A DNA stretch of 8,600 bases. Source: Fimbriimonadaceae bacterium. GTDB taxonomy: Bacteria > Armatimonadota > Fimbriimonadia > Fimbriimonadales > Fimbriimonadaceae. Positions 5,150 to 8,600 of this stretch are shown here, one piece after another. The position numbers were made by a program, and so were the translations under genes. The DNA lies in assembly GCA_022402505.1 (NCBI GenBank), contig JAKRSE010000316.1, positions 1 through 8,600 of the forward strand, in the 5' to 3' direction. The notes under the pieces are model-generated. The model was not told the origin of the DNA and searched no databases. It saw only the letters and a list, made by a program, of their open reading frames with translations. The first letter of the stretch is position 1. Each line of letters begins with the position of its first letter.

Positions 5150-6865
5150 TCAGTCCGAATGCAGTCGCGACTCGAGACGATCCCGGTTTTCGTGAAGAAA
5201 GGGGTCTTCGCCTGCACCGGGGTCAAAGATCGGCCTTTCCAACGGCTGCACCCCCTTGATCCAGCCGTCCACGACCATGGCTTCGAAGACCTCCAGCGCA
5301 TTCGCCCTGGCCTCGGGCCCCGGGAACTGCGCCTCGATCTCGCGAAAGATCTGGCGGGCTTCCCGGAGCCGATCCACAAGCTCCAAGACCTTCTGATAAG
5401 CCCCGACCAATGGGAGAAAACGCCCGTCGCGCTCCAGCACCTTTCGGGTGAGAATCCGGCCCTGATGGAAGGCTGGGACGAGGACTTCCGTCGCCCCTTC
5501 CAGCCGGGGCCGAAAGAGACCAAATCGGCTGATCTCCCAGGATGCCCGGCCGCCCCCGCCCAGGAATCGGGTGACCGACTTGAGGCTCGCCATCGAGAAG
5601 GTCGCCACCCGAGCAACCCGCAGGTCGTCGTTGACGAATCCGCCCGTGCCCAGCCACTGAAAGGCCTTGTCCGCCTCGAGTTCCAGCCCCGATTCCCGCG
5701 CCAGCTCCCTCGTGAACTCCTTGAGGTCGGAGAAATGGGCGTTGGCGCTGTACCAGTAGTCGGCGAAGCGGACATGCTGACGGATCCGGCGGCGCTGGGT
5801 CTCGTCGTAGGATCGCCGGAGCCAGTGGGCGTCGTGCGATTCCTTGATGACCGCGGGCAGGATGTAGCCGAGTTCCCTGGCGGAAACGTGGGTCAGGCTG
5901 AGCCCGGCGGCCAAAATGGGATCGGCAAAGCCGGCGCATTCGCCCGCCAGCCACCAGTTCTTTCCGGCGAGCCTCTCGGCCACGAAGCTCCAATCCTTGG
6001 TGCCTCGCACCTGGCCGTCCGGCTTGGCCTTGGCCAGCAGCGACCGGATCAGGGGCTCGCTTTGCACCGCATCGTGGTAGATCTGGTCCGGAGTCTTCCC
6101 GGTGGCCTTGTAGTGTTCGGCCGGGACGACCAGACCGACGCTCACCCGAGTCGGCCCGATCGGAATGAACCAGATCCAGCCGTAGCCCAGGCTCATGACG
6201 TTCACCCGCGTCGCCTCGATGCCGATGGTGACCACCCATTCGGCATCGTTCCAGTAATCCCAGAAGGCGACGTTCTTCAGCCGGCTGGGCTCATCGACGG
6301 GAACCCTGAGGGCCCGCCTGAGCACGGCGGCATTCCCGCTTGCATCCACGTACTGCCTGGCCTGCACCCGGTCGCCGGTCTCCAGCGTCAAGCCTTCAAC
6401 CTCATCGTCCTGGTGGTGGATGGTCCGAACGGCCGTCTCCTGCATCACCCGGCATCCCAGCTCTTCGGCGTGGTCCAAGAGGATCTTGTCGTAGACGGCC
6501 CGTTCGACCTGAAAGGCGGTCTTCCGCCGATCTCCTTCGTACTTGGCCGGACGTGCAGAACCCTGAAAGTCTTGACCAGGGAGGAACTCGAAGTCCCACA
6601 GATCGTCGGTGGATCCCCACCGGTAGGTCGCTCCGATCTTGATCGGGAATCGGGCCGCCTCGACCTTGTCCCAGACCCCCATCTCGTCCAGGATGCCGCC
6701 GATGATGGGGAGCTGGCTCTCGCCGACGTGCTCCCGAGGGAATCGTTCGCGCTCCAGGATCAGGACATCGAGGTCGGGGTGGTAGCGCTTGATGATCGAG
6801 CCGAGGGTGGACCCCGCCGGCCCCCCGCCGATCACGGCGATGTCGGTTTCGATCAGGCTGCTCAT
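5150..6865 (-). CDS. Flavin-dependent halogenase-like FAD oxidoreductase
   Basis: This 571-residue protein belongs to the flavin-dependent halogenase / FAD monooxygenase superfamily. The FAD Rossmann loop is GGGPAGS (residues 13-19). It is followed by RFPREHVGES (41-50) and KIGATYRWG, whose Lys76 corresponds to the lysine that carries or directs hypohalous acid in tryptophan halogenases. The halogenase signature WxWxIP appears as WIWFIP (230-235), and DASG (174-177) is the second FAD contact. At 313-321 the F-x-x-P-x-x-S-x-G segment reads FADPILAAG, with Ala in place of Ser. About 250 further residues form a helical C-terminal domain. The frame stays open upstream to 7774, but homology begins at MSSLIETDIAVIGG, so I start at 6865, with GGGAG 11 bases upstream. 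No flavin reductase, carrier protein or biosynthetic cluster is in view, so substrate is unknown. Halogenase activity is likely but not certain; plain FAD monooxygenase or dehydrogenase is the alternative. Confidence 0.87.
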   Translation of the reverse strand: MSSLIETDIAVIGGGPAGSTLGSIIKRYHPDLDVLILERERFPREHVGESQLPIIGGILDEMGVWDKVEAARFPIKIGATYRWGSTDDLWDFEFLPGQDFQGSARPAKYEGDRRKTAFQVERAVYDKILLDHAEELGCRVMQETAVRTIHHQDDEVEGLTLETGDRVQARQYVDASGNAAVLRRALRVPVDEPSRLKNVAFWDYWNDAEWVVTIGIEATRVNVMSLGYGWIWFIPIGPTRVSVGLVVPAEHYKATGKTPDQIYHDAVQSEPLIRSLLAKAKPDGQVRGTKDWSFVAERLAGKNWWLAGECAGFADPILAAGLSLTHVSARELGYILPAVIKESHDAHWLRRSYDETQRRRIRQHVRFADYWYSANAHFSDLKEFTRELARESGLELEADKAFQWLGTGGFVNDDLRVARVATFSMASLKSVTRFLGGGGRASWEISRFGLFRPRLEGATEVLVPAFHQGRILTRKVLERDGRFLPLVGAYQKVLELVDRLREARQIFREIEAQFPGPEARANALEVFEAMVVDGWIKGVQPLERPIFDPGAGEDPFLHENRDRLESRLHSD

Positions 6866-6921
6866 GCCGTTCGTCGCTCCCTCTCCCGAGCAGAGTCTAC
6901 GCCCGCCTCTCGGCGATTCGG

Positions 6922-6936
6922 GTCCGGCAGCCGGAC
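6922..6936. repeat. 15-base palindrome, candidate operator
   Basis: GTCCGGC-A-GCCGGAC is a perfect inverted repeat with 7-base arms around a single central A. A one-base loop is unfavourable for RNA folding, so a dimeric DNA-binding protein is the more natural explanation. It lies 57 bases from the halogenase start and 91 bases from the prepilin start, so one regulator could affect both. In 60%-plus GC DNA some such palindromes arise by chance, so function is inference. Confidence 0.4.
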
Positions 6937-6971
6937 GGACCGCAAAACCTTGACGGCACCTTAACCGGCAG

Positions 6972-7014
6972 GCTCTGCAGACTGTTCCAGAGCTTCCGAC
7001 TCGGCGGCTCTGGA
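6972..7014 (+). promoter_or_regulatory. Two mutually exclusive hairpins ahead of prepilin copy 2
   Basis: The segment TCCAGAGC (6986-6993) pairs perfectly with GCTCTGGA (7007-7014), with an inner CCG/CGG stem inside. CAGAGC within the same segment (6988-6993) can instead pair with GCTCTG at 6972-6977. The two partners belong to a direct repeat, GGCTCTGCAG (6971-6980) and GGCTCTGGAG (7006-7015), differing at one base. The downstream hairpin buries GGAG (7012-7015), the only Shine-Dalgarno-like string before the ATG at 7028, although its 12-base spacing is long. This resembles a translational switch; function is untested. Confidence 0.35.
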
Positions 7015-7027
7015 GTCCGACAACACC

Positions 7028-7948
7028 ATGAATTCTTGCTCTCCGTCCAAGCGTCAGGGTTTCACCCTCATTGAGTTGCTGGTGGTCATTGCGATCATCG
7101 CGATTCTTGCCGCCATCCTGTTCCCCGTCTTCGCCCAGGCCAAGGCCGCCGCCAAGAAGACCAGCTCCCTGAGCAACCAGAAGCAGATCGGCCTCGGCGC
7201 CCAGCTGTACGCGGCCGACTACGACGACATGCTCCCCGAGACGGGCTGGGTCGGCCCCTGCTCGCTTCCGACCGCTCCGTGGACCGCGGGCAACGACAAC
7301 TACTCGGGAGTCCAGGCCTTCCTGGTCGCCCAGCGGCCCTACATGAAGAACGACCGGATCATGGTGGACCCGGCCGACCCGAATCCGGGCGTCTTCGGCA
7401 AGACCGGTGAAAAGTGCTTCGAGGACATGTTCCTGGATGCCGGAATCCCCAAGGCCTACGTCGGGATGGAGAACGTTCCGGGTGCATTCAATGCCGCTCT
7501 GCCGGCCAGCTACGGCGGCAACTACATGCTGATGCCCGGCTATGACCCGGGCACGGATCGGAGCGCCAAGGGCCGAAGCCTGACCCAGCTCTCCGCCCCG
7601 GCCAACATCTTCTTCAGCACGGAAGTCGGCTCGGTCTTCGTTCCCTCCTACGGCAACCACTTCTCGGGCTGGTACACGGTGCCGGGCTACGGCCAGACCG
7701 CTTCGGACATCAACCGATGGACTCTGGGCGCCCGCCACACCGGCGGCCGAAACTGGACCTTCGCCGACGGCCACGCCAAGTACCTGAGGGACACCCCCAA
7801 CAAGAATGCTGACGGCACCAACAAGTCGCAGCGCCAGATCATCTGGGAGTACCAGCAGCGCGGCCTGTGGACCTTCTGGGAGACCCCGGACAACGACTAC
7901 TGCCAGTTCCCCGCCAAGGAAGCGGCCTGCAACCGGTACTCCAGCTGA
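7028..7948 (+). CDS. Prepilin-like protein with N-terminal cleavage/methylation helix (copy 2)
   Basis: This 306-residue protein begins with an 11-residue leader ending KRQG, the normal prepilin peptidase site with Gly at -1, followed by FTLIELL and a helix ending FPVFAQAK. The first 34 mature residues differ from copy 1 only at one site (Ala for Glu). Further shared blocks are LYAADYDDMLP and RPYMKN. Near residue 240 it has RHTGGRNWTFADGHAKYL, the His/GG/DGH motif common in this protein class in Armatimonadota and Planctomycetota and degenerate in copy 1. The C-terminus is Trp/Tyr-rich with a few Cys (YCQFPAKEAACN). It would be exported, trimmed by prepilin peptidase and assembled by a type IV pilus or type II secretion machine encoded elsewhere. 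The start is the only ATG that includes the leader; the Shine-Dalgarno (GGAG, 12 bases away) is weak. It is divergent from the halogenase-like gene and ends before a strong hairpin. Confidence 0.93.
   Translation: MNSCSPSKRQGFTLIELLVVIAIIAILAAILFPVFAQAKAAAKKTSSLSNQKQIGLGAQLYAADYDDMLPETGWVGPCSLPTAPWTAGNDNYSGVQAFLVAQRPYMKNDRIMVDPADPNPGVFGKTGEKCFEDMFLDAGIPKAYVGMENVPGAFNAALPASYGGNYMLMPGYDPGTDRSAKGRSLTQLSAPANIFFSTEVGSVFVPSYGNHFSGWYTVPGYGQTASDINRWTLGARHTGGRNWTFADGHAKYLRDTPNKNADGTNKSQRQIIWEYQQRGLWTFWETPDNDYCQFPAKEAACNRYSS
7061..7162 (+). repeat. Prepilin helix repeat, arm B (inverted relative to 4911-5012)
   Basis: This is the copy 2 partner of the repeat, encoding the same helix with a single residue change. 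With arm A it encloses about 2.05 kb that contains the whole halogenase-like gene. Confidence 0.75.
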
Positions 7949-7984
7949 GGCTCTGCTCCCCAGAAGGGACTGGTTCCTCTGACC

Positions 7985-8016
7985 GGGGCCGGGGTGGCGA
8001 ATCGCCTCCCGGCCCC
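7985..8016 (+). terminator. Strong GC hairpin after prepilin copy 2, no U-tract
   Basis: GGGGCCGGG (7985-7993) is perfectly complementary to CCCGGCCCC (8008-8016). After a small GT/T internal loop, GGCG (7996-7999) pairs with CGCC (8003-8006) around an AAT loop, giving 13 base pairs. It lies 36 bases past the prepilin stop. No run of T follows, so it is either a hairpin-only terminator or mRNA 3'-end stabiliser, or a structure in the leader of the gene at 8041. Confidence 0.55.
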
Positions 8017-8040
8017 ATCGCCGTCTGACGACACCGCTTC

Positions 8041-8600
8041 ATGAAATCAAAGACAATCACGATCGCCCTTATCGCCGGCCTGGTCGCCGTGGCCGCAGCC
8101 TTCGGGGTCCGCTTCTTCACCGAGGCCCAGCGGACCGCGGCCTTCCCCTACATCCGGCCGGAAGCCGGCCTGGCATACACCGAGTTCGCCAACACCGTGA
8201 CGGTGGATTCCCCCGCTGCCAAGGCTGCATTGGCAACCGCCGAACGAGCCGCACCCGGCAACGCCTTCCACGACTATCTGGCCGCGGTCAGCTCGGCTGT
8301 GAACGAGGACTTCCCGGCGGCGACTTCGGCCCTGGAGGCGGGCCGCCGGAAGAACGAGATCGCCGTCTTCACGACCGAACCGATGCCCGCGCCGATGGAG
8401 GCGGTGCCGACGCTGCGAAAGCTGGTGGTCCGGCCCGCCGACCTCAAGCACCTTTCCGACGAGGAGGCCGTCGCCTATCTGACGGCGGTCCGTGAGGCGG
8501 GCCTCCACATGACGCAGGTCGATCCGATCGATGCCCTGGCGGCGATCCACGTCGTCGCGGTGGTCAAGGGGGCCACGTCCAACCTGGTCGCCTTGGCCGA
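8041..8600 (+). CDS. Unrecognised signal-anchored protein, 3' end cut by window
   Basis: An open frame begins at this ATG and runs without a stop to the end of the window (186 codons visible). An in-frame TGA at 8026 and no other start between them fix the beginning. Residues about 5-26 (TITIALIAGLVAVAAAFGV) after a short basic start form a signal peptide or membrane anchor. The rest is rich in Ala, Glu and Val and appears mostly helical, with segments such as SPAAKAALATAERAAPGNAF and HLSDEEAVAYLTAVREAGL. I recognise no family. Codon use (strong G/C at third positions) matches the neighbours and supports real coding. No Shine-Dalgarno is visible before the ATG. It follows prepilin copy 2 by 92 bases across a strong hairpin, so it may be separately transcribed; export from the cytoplasm is the only inference I would make. 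Confidence 0.75.
   Translation, partial: MKSKTITIALIAGLVAVAAAFGVRFFTEAQRTAAFPYIRPEAGLAYTEFANTVTVDSPAAKAALATAERAAPGNAFHDYLAAVSSAVNEDFPAATSALEAGRRKNEIAVFTTEPMPAPMEAVPTLRKLVVRPADLKHLSDEEAVAYLTAVREAGLHMTQVDPIDALAAIHVVAVVKGATSNLVALA

Larger units (their letters stand above)
6866..7027. promoter_or_regulatory. Divergent spacer between halogenase-like gene and prepilin copy 2
   Basis: These 162 bases separate two divergently transcribed genes, so promoters for both must lie here or inside the flanking genes. I see no clear -35/-10 pair in either direction; TTGACG at 6950-6955 (+ strand) has no convincing -10 at 16-18 bases. The spacer carries a 15-base palindrome and a set of alternative hairpins, given as separate entries. 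Confidence 0.5.

Noticed and set aside
6950..6955. TTGACG as a -35 box for prepilin copy 2
   Set aside because: No -10-like hexamer lies 16-18 bases downstream (CTCTGC or TCTGCA at that spacing).
5102..6964. 620-residue + strand open frame opposite the halogenase-like gene
   Set aside because: It is antisense to a gene with clear catalytic motifs, has no recognisable domain, and is the kind of long chance frame expected opposite GC-rich coding DNA.
6866..7774. Extension of the halogenase-like frame by about 300 residues at its N-terminus
   Set aside because: Superfamily homology starts at MSSLIETDIAVIGG (6865). The upstream part is the antisense reading of the prepilin copy 2 gene, including its helix, and has no protein-like features.

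Overview
The window is GC-rich, tightly packed bacterial DNA holding ten protein genes, two of them cut by the window edges. The best clue to the organism is the pair of prepilin-like proteins. Both carry the N-terminal cleavage/methylation helix ending in FPVFAQAK and a YxADYDD segment, and one ends in an FADGHAK motif. This style of large, multiply duplicated prepilin-like protein is characteristic of Armatimonadota (Fimbriimonas-type) and, to a lesser degree, Planctomycetota. I infer Armatimonadota; no rRNA or other marker here can confirm it.

Left part (2-3909, all + strand): six genes read as one operon. They are a 5'-truncated DsbA-like thioredoxin-fold protein, the tRNA 2-thiouridylase MnmA, a small membrane-anchored coiled-coil protein, a YtxH-type small membrane protein, an AI-2E/PerM family membrane protein, and a low-molecular-weight protein tyrosine phosphatase. 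Neighbours overlap by a few bases or are separated by 8-18 bases. The phosphatase has no ATG, GTG or TTG that would include its catalytic loop. It appears to start at a CTG that overlaps the preceding TGA stop (CTGA).

Middle part (3913-6865, all - strand): in transcription order, a flavin-dependent halogenase-like oxidoreductase (6865-5150), then after about 120 bases a prepilin-like protein (5027-4092), whose stop overlaps the start of a 60-residue lipoprotein (4095-3913). The lipoprotein converges on the phosphatase with 3 bases between the stop codons. The halogenase keeps the FAD loop, the active-site lysine and the WxWxIP signature, but the segment that forms the halide site in known halogenases is altered.

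Right part (7028-8600, + strand): a second prepilin-like gene diverges from the halogenase across a 162-base spacer. That spacer holds a 15-base palindrome and a pair of mutually exclusive hairpins next to the start codon. A strong GC hairpin follows this gene, and then comes the beginning of an unrecognised signal-anchored protein that runs off the window. The two prepilin genes lie in opposite orientation and share a nearly identical stretch of about 102 bases, so the halogenase sits between inverted repeats. No RNA gene, insertion sequence, CRISPR array or attachment site was seen, and no gene-free stretch exceeds about 160 bases.
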